Shown here: positions 1 through 8,900 of the stretch, one piece after another
Layout of the letters: each line of letters starts with the position of its first letter
Position numbering within the stretch: position 1 is the stretch's first letter
Assembly (NCBI RefSeq): GCF_963678635.1
Contig: NC_087068.1
Span: 35,905,436-35,969,435, forward strand
Origin: Symsagittifera roscoffensis
Taxonomy: Eukaryota; Xenacoelomorpha; Acoela; Convolutidae
Direction of reading: 5' to 3'
DNA length: 64,000 nt
Translations under genes and position numbers: made by a program
The notes under the pieces: generated by a model
What the model was told of the DNA's origin: nothing
The model's database searches: none
Seen by the model: only the letters and a program-made list of their open reading frames with translations

Positions 1-1
1 C

Positions 2-2059
2 ATTATCTTCTCCCGTGACGCTTCTGTTCTGTTGCAAGAGATATTGGAGCAGGAGAGTCCTCCAGTCTTTCATCTTCCTGAGCGAGGCGGTTTCCAACTG
101 CGCATTGAACTCACCACTTGGTCCCTGGAGTTGTTCAGGGTAACGCAACAGCACCAGCAAATCACCCAGTCGACCGTAGGTCATCGCAATCAGAGTCAGG
201 AGTCCATCCAATCTCAAATCTACCAACGCTTGGGTGAAGAGATTCGCCGGTCCCTTCACGAAATTTTCATGACCAAATGTCACGTATAAGGCTAATATCA
301 GGCCAATCGACAACTTCCTGATGTCCTTGACGAAACTCGCGATCAGGTTCCGGGATGCCCTAGGATAGCACGTCGACAGGAAGGATGGCGTCCATCCCAC
401 TCCCATTCCACCCAAGATGGCATCCGATCGTTCATACTGTGCCCTCGTGGCTAGCACGTCAGCTTGGAACTTGTCCAGCGACATCGTGTTTACGTCCTGC
501 ATCAATTTCAACATCATGCCCCAGGCTAACTCCCGGGCATCAACCAAGTTCTTCAGATACACGTGTATCTCTTTTATCACTGCCGGCGCATGCTTGAACG
601 CGTCCTCACCCAAGGTGCACAGCCTTGGTGACAAGTACAACCATACGTTGTTGTGCGGCTTCGTGCGCAAAGCCATTGCCATGAGATCTTCTTCCGCTGA
701 TGTCGTGTTCTTCCTGACTGTCCTATCCTGCTCATTCTCGGCCTGATCCATCTGTCTGAACCAGAGATCATCAGCCACCTGTTGTATTAATAGATGATCG
801 TCATCTACGCCTGGTCTTAACTTCAGCAATCTGGCAAAGTTGGACAGCTCCAACCCCAGAACCTCATCTAGCACCAACCGAGTTGTGCTACAATCTTTGA
901 GTCCCTGTATAGCATTGGAAATGTCAGCCCAAACGGCGGGAAGCTCAAATCGGGACGGGTAGTAATTGTCTGGGTCTACCACTCTGTTCGGGGCAGGAAT
1001 TATCACGTTGAACCTCCCCTCTGCTATCGTTGTGACCATCTTGTACACAAATTGAAGGGGTTCTGGCAATGCAGCGCACCCTGGTGACAACACAAAGACC
1101 ACCTTCACTACATTTTGGGTGAAACGTTGTTTTGCTGCTGTTTCTACCTCAGCCATCGCCGAGAGCAATGTCATTATCGCCTTCCCTATGACCTCGTTGC
1201 TCGGGATCGACCCATCCGTCAGACGTGTCAACAAGCCCCTGCTTTGCAGATGATAATTTGAGCCTGCAACCACTATCACCTGCGGCTCCATGCTGACCAC
1301 CCTTCGTACACTTATCATCATGCCTATTGCCTGTCCCCAGTCCAATTTAGGCGCCGTCAAGAAAATCACGTCGGGCCAAAAGAGAGAAGGGGGCGTATAG
1401 AGATAATCGGAACTGGCCACAATCAGATACTTGGCAGCTTTCATATCTAAGGGATCATAAGCTGCAAACAGGCCGTCGCCTATTGGGGCCTTCAGTTTCC
1501 CATATCTCTTGTCATCTCCATCCACCGTGGTCGTTCGGGGGTAGTCCCTCGAATACTCGTCAGGCGTCTGACCGGGTGGTTTAGCAAATTGCCTGTACAT
1601 CTTGTGATGCTTGTTATTGGGCTTGTTATCTGCCTGAAACTTGCCCTTGCGAGCAGGTGGTGTCAGTTCCCGGGCTCTCTGTCGGACGTCCTTAAGAGAC
1701 CGGGTGTTCAAAGGTCCAAAGGTATTGTCCTGAGGCAACCCATTCAAGTCTGCATGCCGGAGCGTAGTCGTAGAGCTGAACTGCTCCTGCTCTGCTAGCA
1801 GCCAATCCACGCCCGGTATCCGATATAGTCGCGACACTGTGGGACTTTCTCCGCCAATCATTTTCATTGCGTCCTCTCGACACGTCAAGGTATTCATGTT
1901 CAACTTCGTGGACATGTCCGTCTTGTACTGTCCCCAATGACTAGGGTCTGATCGGTTCCAAAGCAGCACGCTGCCTGGTTCAACTCCCTCCGCTGGCACG
2001 GCGCTCGTAGACGGTCCTGCTGCTGAAGCAGGGTTTGCCGTGGCGGCGGATCGTTCCTC
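2..2059 (-). CDS. Very long retroelement polyprotein segment, partial at the window edge
   Basis: The minus strand has no stop codon from the TAG at 2060-2062 down to the left edge of the window, 686 codons; I checked each in-frame triplet. The first ATG is at 1915, so about 638 codons follow a possible start. The product is not a recognised enzyme. Two stretches resemble blocks of an SGNH-hydrolase fold without its catalytic residues: KYLIVASSDYLY near 1420-1455 in the block I position and VIVVAGSNYHLQSRG near 1235-1280 in the block III position. The rest is leucine-rich and probably helical. It follows the SGNH-like ORFs in the same orientation, separated only by frame changes near 2150 and 2060, so I infer that it is the continuation of one large retroelement polyprotein. 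The C-terminus lies outside the window. Coding is nearly certain from the open length; the function is unknown. Confidence 0.8.
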
Positions 2060-2116
2060 CTAGACACGGTCTGGGAGTTATTCCTGTTCTGAACCACTGA
2101 TCTCCCGAGTCGGCTT

Positions 2117-2737
2117 TCAAGCGGTTGTGTTCTGGGAGGAGGAGCAGTCCCTAGCCTCTCTCTTACGTTTGAGCTCGGAGCGATGGGTGTGGCTGCCTGC
2201 AGCCGTCTCCATTGCCAAGGGCCCTAGTCGGTTGACGAGGGATTCGGGCACGCTTGCCCTTATTCTACTTCCTCCGGTCGAGCTGGTCCGAGCCAGAGAA
2301 CTGGTCGCCCTCGACTTCTGCTCCACTTCCCTCAACTGCGTCTGAAATACATCATTGACCCAGTGTCTCCCTCGTTGGGTGTTGAAATGTATTCCATCTC
2401 TGGTAAGCGCGATGTGATCAATCATGCGCAGCATGTTCTCGAGATCCAGAAGTCGCAGCTCGCCAGGGTTGTTTCCCACCAGATTGCGGATCATTTCATT
2501 CCACCGTGTCACGTTGCCATTCATGAAATCTGCCACTGTGGTGCCCACCAGCGGGTTTTGTGGTATCGTGCACAGCACCACAAACCTAAGCCTGTACTTC
2601 TCCTTCAGTTCATTCAGGAGGCATACCAACAGAGGCTCCCACTTGCTCTCCAGAGTCACTGGGGCTCTCGAGAAGTCGTTGGTTCCCAGCATTATCACCA
2701 GCGTATCCAGGTGATCCTCGCTCTGGAATTCCATCAC
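2117..2737 (-). pseudogene. SGNH-hydrolase-like domain, C-terminal half (blocks III and V)
   Basis: This frame carries VIMLGTNDF (block III of SGNH/GDSL esterases, G-x-N-D) near its start and TRDGIHFN (the Asp-x-x-His of block V) near 2380-2404. The GDSL block I lies in the preceding frame (2734-3717), so the domain is split by a -1 frame change at the overlap ATGTGATGG (2729-2737). The leading codon is GTG; the first ATG is the next codon. The tail is basic (SELKRKREAR) and ends at a stop at 2117, while a neighbouring frame stays open and leads toward the long downstream ORF. SGNH esterase domains are known in several LINE ORF1 proteins and in some LTR retroelements, where their role is unsettled. 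All SGNH blocks are present across the two frames, so this looks like a recently intact domain broken by an indel, or a programmed shift. Confidence 0.72.
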
Positions 2738-3717
2738 ATCTTGATGACCTGAGCCACTGAGGCTCCTCCAAAGGACAGAGTGGTAGTCTGACCATAGACG
2801 AAGATCTCATTCAGATCCCTCACCAAACTGTCTCCTATGATCAAGTGGCGACTCCCTGGGGGAATTACCTGGTCGCTCGTAGCGGGGTTCCAGCTCATGT
2901 CATTCAGGCAGGCTCGAGGATGCTCCGCAGCTACTTGCGTGAACTGGTGACGTGTCATCAGATTCTTCCTAATGTCTACCACGCGGGAAATTTGAAAGGT
3001 TCTGCCATGCGCTGTCCCCGAGGACACTACCGTGCGGGGTGCTCGCTCCGAGCTATTGGATGAATGATCACGACGTTGGGAAGGAACGATCCTACCCAAT
3101 GTCCGTCCAGTGGTTCGGTTGATTTCATCCATTGTTGCTCTGGCGACTTGGTTGAACGATTCTTGGAACTGAGGAGCGAGGTAGGTGTCAGAAGGGTCCG
3201 GTATTGTGTTCCTTTGACTTGAAGCAGACGGTTGTGTCTGCTGAGGAGCCTCGGGCCCTCTCGATGCACGTAAATCCAAAGCCTCAGGCCCTCTCGATGC
3301 ACACGGCTCCTGTACTCTTGTCCTGGGGCGTGTGTCGCTGGATCCCTCCGAGGATTTCATTGTCGCCAGAACTTCCTGTGACACTTGGCTCACCTTTGCC
3401 ATATACAGCTCCTTCAGGTGCTTTATTTCATCCTCCTTGTAGGCCACCTGCAGATCTTCATATTTCTTCTTCCATTCGTCTCTTTCTCGAGCTATCGCCC
3501 TATACTCCTGGAGTTTGGCACACAGCTCGCTCTGATCTCTCTCCTTCTTCTCCAGCGTCTCAATCGTCTCCGACGTCTGGATCTCTACTTCACTCACCCT
3601 CACCCTCTTCGGAGGAGGAGCAGCTGTTGGAGAGTCGACCGAATGTGACGGGCCTGGCCCATCACGTTGTCTCTTTGCTCCGATGAGTGGCTGCGCAGGT
3701 TGGACGGGTAAGGGCAT
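2734..3717 (-). CDS. Coiled-coil protein with the N-terminal half of an SGNH-like domain
   Basis: The 327-residue frame begins at ATG 3717. It has a proline-rich, basic N-terminus with nuclear-localisation-like clusters (GAKRQRD, PPKRVRV, residues 12-42), then a charged helical segment (about residues 50-115, rich in E, K, R and L) that reads as a coiled coil, a low-complexity serine- and arginine-rich linker with two copies of RGPEA, and finally HLIIGDSLVRDLNE with the GDSL block I of SGNH hydrolases near residue 290. The domain continues in the overlapping frame at 2117-2737. The frame is the same as the ORF at 3751-4044, with only a TGA between them. I infer a Gag-like or accessory retroelement protein: a coiled coil for multimerisation, with an esterase-like fold of unknown substrate. 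Confidence 0.7.
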   Translation of the reverse strand: MPLPVQPAQPLIGAKRQRDGPGPSHSVDSPTAAPPPKRVRVSEVEIQTSETIETLEKKERDQSELCAKLQEYRAIARERDEWKKKYEDLQVAYKEDEIKHLKELYMAKVSQVSQEVLATMKSSEGSSDTRPRTRVQEPCASRGPEALDLRASRGPEAPQQTQPSASSQRNTIPDPSDTYLAPQFQESFNQVARATMDEINRTTGRTLGRIVPSQRRDHSSNSSERAPRTVVSSGTAHGRTFQISRVVDIRKNLMTRHQFTQVAAEHPRACLNDMSWNPATSDQVIPPGSRHLIIGDSLVRDLNEIFVYGQTTTLSFGGASVAQVIKM

Positions 3718-3744
3718 TTCACCTAGCCGGTGGTCCCTCTGTTC

Positions 3745-3753
3745 ACCTAGTCA
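3745..3753 (-). promoter_or_regulatory. In-frame TGA followed by CTAG: possible stop-codon readthrough site
   Basis: On the minus strand the stop codon of the 97-codon ORF reads TGA CTA GGT, and the downstream frame stays open in phase. UGA followed by CUAG is an established leaky-termination context in eukaryotes and some RNA viruses. Retroviruses of the gammaretrovirus type use stop readthrough between gag and pol. The simpler alternative is a point mutation of a tryptophan codon in a decaying copy. Confidence 0.4.
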
Positions 3754-4044
3754 TGGCTCACGAGCCAGGTCGTGGCCAGACATTTCTCCACGCCGCCATC
3801 TCATCAGTCGGTTTCGACCTCTCTCGGCGGTCCCGGACTCACCGAAGGCCAACATCAACACGACTTCTGTAGGGCGATTCCCTCGACTCTCTCGTCCTAA
3901 TGCATTGAGGAGTGCGACCACAAACATCGCCAGCCCCGGGTCTTCTCGTGTAAAATCACAATCGATCAGCCGCTGATAGATCTCGTCTAGAGTCGCTCCT
4001 AGACTCGCTGAGAGGAATTCCATAAGTTCGTTCGTGTCAACCAT
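3751..4044 (-). CDS. Short N-terminal ORF of the SGNH polyprotein
   Basis: This is a 97-codon ORF from an ATG at 4044 (MVDTNELMEFLSASLGATL at the start). It is predicted mostly helical with a basic C-terminal part (ERGRNRLMRWRRGE), compatible with nucleic-acid binding. It ends at TGA 3751-3753 and the same frame continues open into the coiled-coil/SGNH ORF that starts at ATG 3717. It is therefore either a separately translated N-terminal product, a Gag-like protein extended by stop-codon readthrough, or the first part of one gene broken by a TGG-to-TGA change. It is the first ORF after the probable LTR and primer-binding site at 4231-4502, the position in which gag normally sits. No known domain was recognised. 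Confidence 0.6.
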   Translation of the reverse strand: MVDTNELMEFLSASLGATLDEIYQRLIDCDFTREDPGLAMFVVALLNALGRESRGNRPTEVVLMLAFGESGTAERGRNRLMRWRRGEMSGHDLAREP

Positions 4045-4230
4045 TTCTTATTGTGTTGATTTTTTTGCTGTCGTGTAGTTTCTTCCTGGTTCGTTCGATT
4101 CAATCAATTCAATAAACAATTTCCGATCAATCAAGATCTAAAAAACAAGTCGCGACTTGAAACCATCATTTTTGGATACAACATCATTCAATTCTTTAAA
4201 AATCTTCATTGAAATTCTCTTCTCAATTCT

Positions 4231-4502
4231 GATCTAAAAATTTAGCACCAAGTTGGATCGTCCACCTGTATCTGTGTCAGGGTAGCGCAAATGAGCGCTG
4301 TCACCTTGATGACCTTGAGTATTCTAGGTCTTTTATGACACAAAACATATCATAACAATAACTTAACACATAAACATCACACATCTATCTTATCACATAA
4401 AAACCTAATCCCTAATATTGTACCGAAAACCTAATCCTAATCTAAAACTTGACACTAATTCTTATCAAGTAACTTAATAAAAACCACTTATCGCCAAACA
4501 CA
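4231..4502 (-). repeat. Probable LTR (about 249 bp) followed by a primer-binding site
   Basis: This non-coding stretch lies between the macro-domain ORF and the small ORF at 4044. Read on the minus strand it can be bounded by TG at 4502-4501 and CA ending at 4254 (GACGATCCA). Three bases later comes TGGTGCTAAATTTTTAG (4250-4234), which begins with the TGG expected of a tRNA primer-binding site. The second LTR is not in the window, so the assignment rests on structure only. If correct, it serves as 3' LTR of the integrase-macro unit and 5' LTR of the SGNH unit. Bases 4045-4230 would then be the 5' leader; I see no other feature in them. Confidence 0.4.
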
Positions 4503-4506
4503 ATTC

Positions 4507-5223
4507 CTAGCATATGCTCAGATAGTATTTTTTATGTAAGTAAACCTCTATGTCAGTTTCTGAAAATATCACATGTACAAGTGCGTACAACTCTCTCGGA
4601 TGTAGCTTTCCCCTATTAGGATCATATACTGGTAACGAGAGAGAGATCACTCCTCTCTCAACCAAAAAATCCCTAAGTCGAGTCAAGGCCAATACCAAGC
4701 TCTTTGGATCTACGTGTTGCCTATCAGTGGCCTTGGTAACCAGGAAACACAAATATTTCCCTGGTATCTGTGATGCAACAGGGGGCAGCGCTATCATCCC
4801 TCCAACACCAGGCCTCTGTTTCCATAAAAATTCGATGTTCTTATACTCTTTTTTGAAATCAGCCGCTAGTGCTGTTTTGAAGCTTATGTCCGCGGTTATC
4901 GCTATAGCGCACGTGCATTCCGTGAGTATGAAATCGCTGTCCGTTATGACGATATTGTTTGAATAATGGTTCGGTAGGTCAAAATACGATTCAAAAATTC
5001 GTCCAAAAGGTGGTTTTTTAGCATTCTCGCCCTCTGTCTCTAGTTCTCCGGTTTCTCTTGCCGATTTCAATTTTTTTATTATCAGATTTTCGGTGTGGGT
5101 GAGTCCTACCCCACTCCCCGGACAAAAATATCCATCGACGTCCCCGTCGATCGACCAAAGTCTAGGAGATCGAGGTTGGATTGTGGAACACGTAGAGGAC
5201 CATCTGGTGCGACCCAGTTGGAC
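4507..5223 (-). CDS. Macro domain (ADP-ribose-binding fold, TARG1-like) in a retroelement
   Basis: The frame is open from 5223 (after a TGA at 5224-5226) to the stop at 4507. The core, numbered from the TTG at 5070, reads as a macro domain of the TARG1/OARD1 kind: a beta strand plus helix at residues 53-75 (CAIAITADISF, then ALAADFKKEY), a strand ending in FLVTK with Lys113 where TARG1 has its catalytic lysine, a long helix (residues 123-140), the strand VISLSLPV, then a loop and the helix ELYALVHVIFSET followed by IEVYL. The glycine-rich ADP-ribose loop is altered (TALA in place of G-x-G-I-A), and the G-C-G-L-D loop carrying the second catalytic residue of TARG1 is replaced by NRGKLH. There is no ATG before residue 92, and the frame overlaps the integrase C-terminus by 118 nt in the -1 frame. 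I infer that it is made as an integrase fusion by frameshifting or splicing. ADP-ribose binding is uncertain. Confidence 0.68.
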   Translation of the reverse strand, partial: VQLGRTRWSSTCSTIQPRSPRLWSIDGDVDGYFCPGSGVGLTHTENLIIKKLKSARETGELETEGENAKKPPFGRIFESYFDLPNHYSNNIVITDSDFILTECTCAIAITADISFKTALAADFKKEYKNIEFLWKQRPGVGGMIALPPVASQIPGKYLCFLVTKATDRQHVDPKSLVLALTRLRDFLVERGVISLSLPVYDPNRGKLHPRELYALVHVIFSETDIEVYLHKKYYLSIC

Positions 5224-6179
5224 TCAGTATTGTCATGACTGATGTATTTTATGCCGTCTTTATCGACGTCCTGAATCGTCAGAATCGTCTCTTTTGGATC
5301 TGTCGACAGATCATGAAGCCATTCGAGCACGCGCAAGTTCGTTAGTTCTTGCTCATGAGTCTGTTCCGCTTCTTGTTCGAACTCCACTTTCGGTTCTGAT
5401 CGATCGTCGATCCAATCTTGATCCATATCATTCACCAAGTCGATTTCTTCTAGCATCGCCACTTCGTCCAGTCCCACTAGCGAGTCCATGACGTCACTTA
5501 TAACTATTCTGTCTACAACGAAATCCTCGCCGTACGGATTGTATTTCTTCTTGTTTTTTCCTCTCTTGCTCTGGCATGTTTTCATGGTGAGTGGAAAGTC
5601 AGGCTGTATTCCTTTATCAATTTTGATTTGTTCCCGGCAGTCCCAGTCTTCCTCGGCGTAAGGTAGAGTTTCATCGTCCACCTCTACTCGCTCGGTCAAC
5701 TCCAGATCCAGTGGTAGGTCGCAATTGTCCACCACCTCATTCCCGTCGTTTTTGTCGCGAGTACCCCTTTCATTCACTTCACAAGCAGGATCCACTATCA
5801 AATAGTCTCCCTCTTGCATGTCCGCTGGGATGCACCAGTCCTCTGACGAGGCATTGTGTGGTTTGATATTTTTGTAATGAGCTGCTCTCCCAGTGCTCAA
5901 TCGATAAAAACGACCTCCTTGGTGCACCTCTGTTATCTGAAATGGACCACGCCATTTCTTTAATAATTTCTTGGTTCCTTTTGGTGGAACCACTTCCTGG
6001 AACACCCAGACGTAGTCGCCAACTGAGTAGGCTTTCGTATCGGCTGTATTTTTATCAAACCTCCTTTTTTTGTCTACTTTGCGCCTGTTGCGTGTTCCTC
6101 CTGCATAAGTCATTGAGGTCCTGCTGTCTTCTAATAACATCCCGCACATACGTTTGCGGTGCTGTCCTCTTCCACTCAT
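5106..6179 (-). CDS. Integrase C-terminal region of a Ty3/gypsy-type pol
   Basis: The frame continues the pol of the flanking integrase fragment. It starts inside a frame-changed region; real homology begins near KKRRFDKN. The segment AYSVGDYVWVFQEVVPPKG to FYRLSTGRAAHYKNIKPHN is the SH3-like C-terminal integrase domain that binds DNA and ends the catalytic module. It is followed by about 230 acidic residues (many D, E and V) with a basic patch (SKRGKNKKKYNPYGEDF) and no known domain. The stop is at 5106. The macro-domain frame overlaps its last 39 codons in the -1 frame. The listed first methionine (6179) is not a credible start, because the reading frame of pol enters this segment through an indel at an A-rich run near 6065-6085. 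Confidence 0.7.
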   Translation of the reverse strand: MSGRGQHRKRMCGMLLEDSRTSMTYAGGTRNRRKVDKKRRFDKNTADTKAYSVGDYVWVFQEVVPPKGTKKLLKKWRGPFQITEVHQGGRFYRLSTGRAAHYKNIKPHNASSEDWCIPADMQEGDYLIVDPACEVNERGTRDKNDGNEVVDNCDLPLDLELTERVEVDDETLPYAEEDWDCREQIKIDKGIQPDFPLTMKTCQSKRGKNKKKYNPYGEDFVVDRIVISDVMDSLVGLDEVAMLEEIDLVNDMDQDWIDDRSEPKVEFEQEAEQTHEQELTNLRVLEWLHDLSTDPKETILTIQDVDKDGIKYISHDNTESNWVAPDGPLRVPQSNLDLLDFGRSTGTSMDIFVRGVG

Positions 6180-7130
6180 ATTCAGGGTAGAAAAACGTCA
6201 ACGGGAGCGCTTTTTCGTGACCCGTTAGCATCATGTGCGGACTTATTCCCGTGGTGGAATGCTCCGTGCTGTTCTAAGCACCCATCACTTGCGGCAAGTG
6301 CTTTCCCAGTCATCCATGTAACGAGAGCAATAGACTCTCAGCATGGATACCAGTGTGCGATTTTGCCTCTCGATTAGGCCATTCGTTTGCAGGTGATAAG
6401 TGGTCGAACGCCTGCGCTACCTGCGACCTTTTCATTAACTCCTTCGTGAGATCACCCACGAATGCTTTGCCATTGTCCGATTGGAACGTGATGGGGCAGC
6501 CATGCCTCGCTATCCACACATTTATCAAAAGATCGCATGTTTCTTCCGCCAATGCTGTCATGCAGGGTGCTGCCTCCGCATACTTCGTAAAATGGTCGAT
6601 CATTACCAGCACCTGATTATAGCCCGTTGCTGTCATGCAGATTTTCTGATGATCAATTTGCACCACTTCGTTGAAACCTGACGACTCTATTGACTGTAGG
6701 GGGAACCTTAGTTTCCTGGGATCCTTCGCCTGCTGACGTGACAGGCATGCGGCGATCCACTTCTCACAAGCCTTCTTCAATCCCGGCCATTCGAATTGTT
6801 TCTGTATCCTGTTATACACTTTGTCCACGCCTTGATGGCCCATCCGATCATGTGAGCGAAAGAGCAATTCGGACTGGTACAACTGTGGTAACACTATTGA
6901 ATTGTATTTATAGAGGACCTTGTCCTCCTCTTTTCGTTTACAGGCTACGATCCCGTCCTTATTCAGGTACAACAAGTCGTTTCGCTCCAGGTAGAATTGC
7001 TTCAAGATCTTGTAGCTGTCTTCTTCCAAGTCTCCCTTGTCAGGTGCTCTATTCTCGATCCATCTCTTCAGACTGCTCGTCATTCTATCATTTCGTTGAG
7101 CCCTTAGGAGATCCGACAGCCTGTACCTGG
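6180..7130 (-). pseudogene. Ty3/gypsy-type integrase: zinc-binding and catalytic core, frameshifted
   Basis: From the N-gap leftward the frame shows the integrase zinc-binding region (HDRMGHQG, then CEKWIAACLSRQQ, in which the last cysteine of HHCC has become Arg), then the catalytic Asp in VVQIDHQK and the second Asp in FQSDNGKAF. The frame is lost near 6415. The adjacent frame carries the expected third motif with the catalytic Glu (NGLIERQNR, about 6355-6385), so the D-D-E triad is complete across two frames. Further left there is a TAG (about 6287-6289) and another frame change near the A-run at 6065-6085. The copy is therefore a pol pseudogene. RT and RNase H are missing: the N-gap and an oppositely oriented gag lie where they would be. 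Confidence 0.82.
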
Positions 7131-7330
7131 NNNNNNNNNNNNNNNNNNNNNNNNNNNNNNNNNNNNNNNNNNNNNNNNNNNNNNNNNNNNNNNNNNNNNN
7201 NNNNNNNNNNNNNNNNNNNNNNNNNNNNNNNNNNNNNNNNNNNNNNNNNNNNNNNNNNNNNNNNNNNNNNNNNNNNNNNNNNNNNNNNNNNNNNNNNNNN
7301 NNNNNNNNNNNNNNNNNNNNNNNNNNNNNN
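7131..7330. other. Assembly gap of 200 N
   Basis: There are exactly 200 unknown bases. The gap separates an integrase on the minus strand from a gag-like fragment on the plus strand, so the true distance and orientation across it cannot be trusted. Confidence 0.98.
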
Positions 7331-7479
7331 TGTTTAAACTTAATTGAGTCGTTCATAGAGTTTCTAGGTGACTAAAAGACTTTTCAAAATTTTGAACAAT
7401 TGAGTTTATAGACACGCAAAAATTTTCTTTTTTATTTTGTAAGTTGTGCAGTGTCGTCGAAAACTTCTTATTACAAAAT

Positions 7480-8900
7480 ATGGAACTGGAAGACTCGAAA
7501 GCAGAAGCAGGTGAAATTCCGAAGCTTAGCACGAGAAATACACGTAGCTTTAAGTCGCGGCGAAGCCAATAAATCGTTTGTTAGTAGAACCTACGAAGTT
7601 TCTGCTAGTGGGGCGACCAGTGAAGGTTGCGGCGATCTTTTAGTTAGCGGAATGGGAATGAAACTGAGAAGCGAAAAGCATCTAGATGGCGAGAAAGGGC
7701 GAAACGCTGAGGCCGGTGCGGCGAACGTTACCCCACTTGATTCCTTTGACGAAGGGGAACAACGTTAACCCGACCCGACAGCCACCATCTTGACGACCTG
7801 GAAAGATCTTGCGACGACTCCGAGCGGGAAAGAGTTGAAGGATCTGGGAAGGCCTCAGAGCGTTCCGAGACTAATAGAAGAGAGGAACTGTCGTTCAAGG
7901 AACGTCTAGGTCGGAAAAAAAGAGCTATAGTCGGAGAAAGAAGCAATCCTCTCTGAGGCAAGCAGAGTAAGAACCGAGCATAAGTCCCAGAGAAGATCAA
8001 TCAAGTTTTAACTCTAAAATAAATTCTAAGACATTGTATGATTAACGCAAGAATTCGCTCTAAACTAACGGAAAATCTTCTGGCTTGGACCCTCTGGGAC
8101 TAATGCAGCCGGACAATGATTTCACTCCTAGCTCGATGCAGGAGAAGAACAAGAAAGTGATGTCCGTTTCACAATCAAGACCGGTGTCGGATGGGATAAC
8201 GATGAGAACGTCCTCAACATTCAATAAACTAATGATGTCTATGTGCACGCAGAGAGGTGGAGCCTCATCGAGCACTAGGCTGCAACCTTAATTAACGTCT
8301 TCGTCTCGAGGTCTGACCCCAGTGTTGGACTTGGCAGGTGATTTGGGAGGTATGTTTGCTGACGTAGTGGCATGTCTTGAAGAACTGCGGAGAGACATGA
8401 CGAAAAGAACCGACCGAATAGAAGAGAGGGCTCAACGGAGCCATGAGATGCTAGGAGACGAGCAGGCCTACAAAAAATCACAAGCCAAATGTGATCAGGT
8501 CTTGCTGATTCAGAACACCAATCTGTGCTGTGCGGAGAGTTTAGCTCCATCCAACAAAGAATCTGAAGAAAGATACCGCAGAATGACAATAGAGATGCTA
8601 CGGAACAATCATGACAGCACATATGCTCAAACGATGATTAACTTGGAGATCTTATGATGCGAAAGCTTAATGCGCTTTTAAATACCAACAACCCAGAAGT
8701 TCGCTCAGATCCTGACGGGTTGAGAGAACCCAGACGTATAGCGGCTCCCCCGAGGTCGAGACAATTTTTGAGTCTAACCAAAGGGAAAGACACAGGGTAG
8801 CCCCATCGAGGCCAGGTTGGACGGATCAAACCCCGCCAGAGGTGGAAGCGCAATCGGGGGCACGTCTGCCCACAGTGCCTCACGTTCCAGACTTAACCAC
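7480..8900 (+). pseudogene. Gag-like coding remnant of an LTR retrotransposon
   Basis: A possible start ATG at 7480 opens a charged frame (MELEDSKAEAGEIPK) that stops after about 30 codons. The reading then moves between frames: 7571-7768 (SFVSRTYEV through DEGEQR), 7795-7930 (acidic and basic, SERERVEG to KERLGRKKRA), and 8322-8657, a 111-residue helical segment with EELRRDMTKRTDRIEERAQ that reads as a coiled coil. Charged low-complexity coding continues to about 8900 in a shifted frame (DPDGLREPRRIAAPPRSRQ). Composition and order fit a Gag/coiled-coil protein of a Ty3/gypsy-type element, decayed by several indels. It faces away from the integrase across the gap. No zinc knuckle, protease or RT follows; the LINE relic begins at about 9480. 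Bases 8900-9480 hold no recognisable feature. Confidence 0.5.

Noticed and set aside
3204-3686. 160-codon plus-strand ORF
   Set aside because: Antisense shadow of the coiled-coil/SGNH frame; its composition (S, P, R rich) mirrors the GC-rich antisense.
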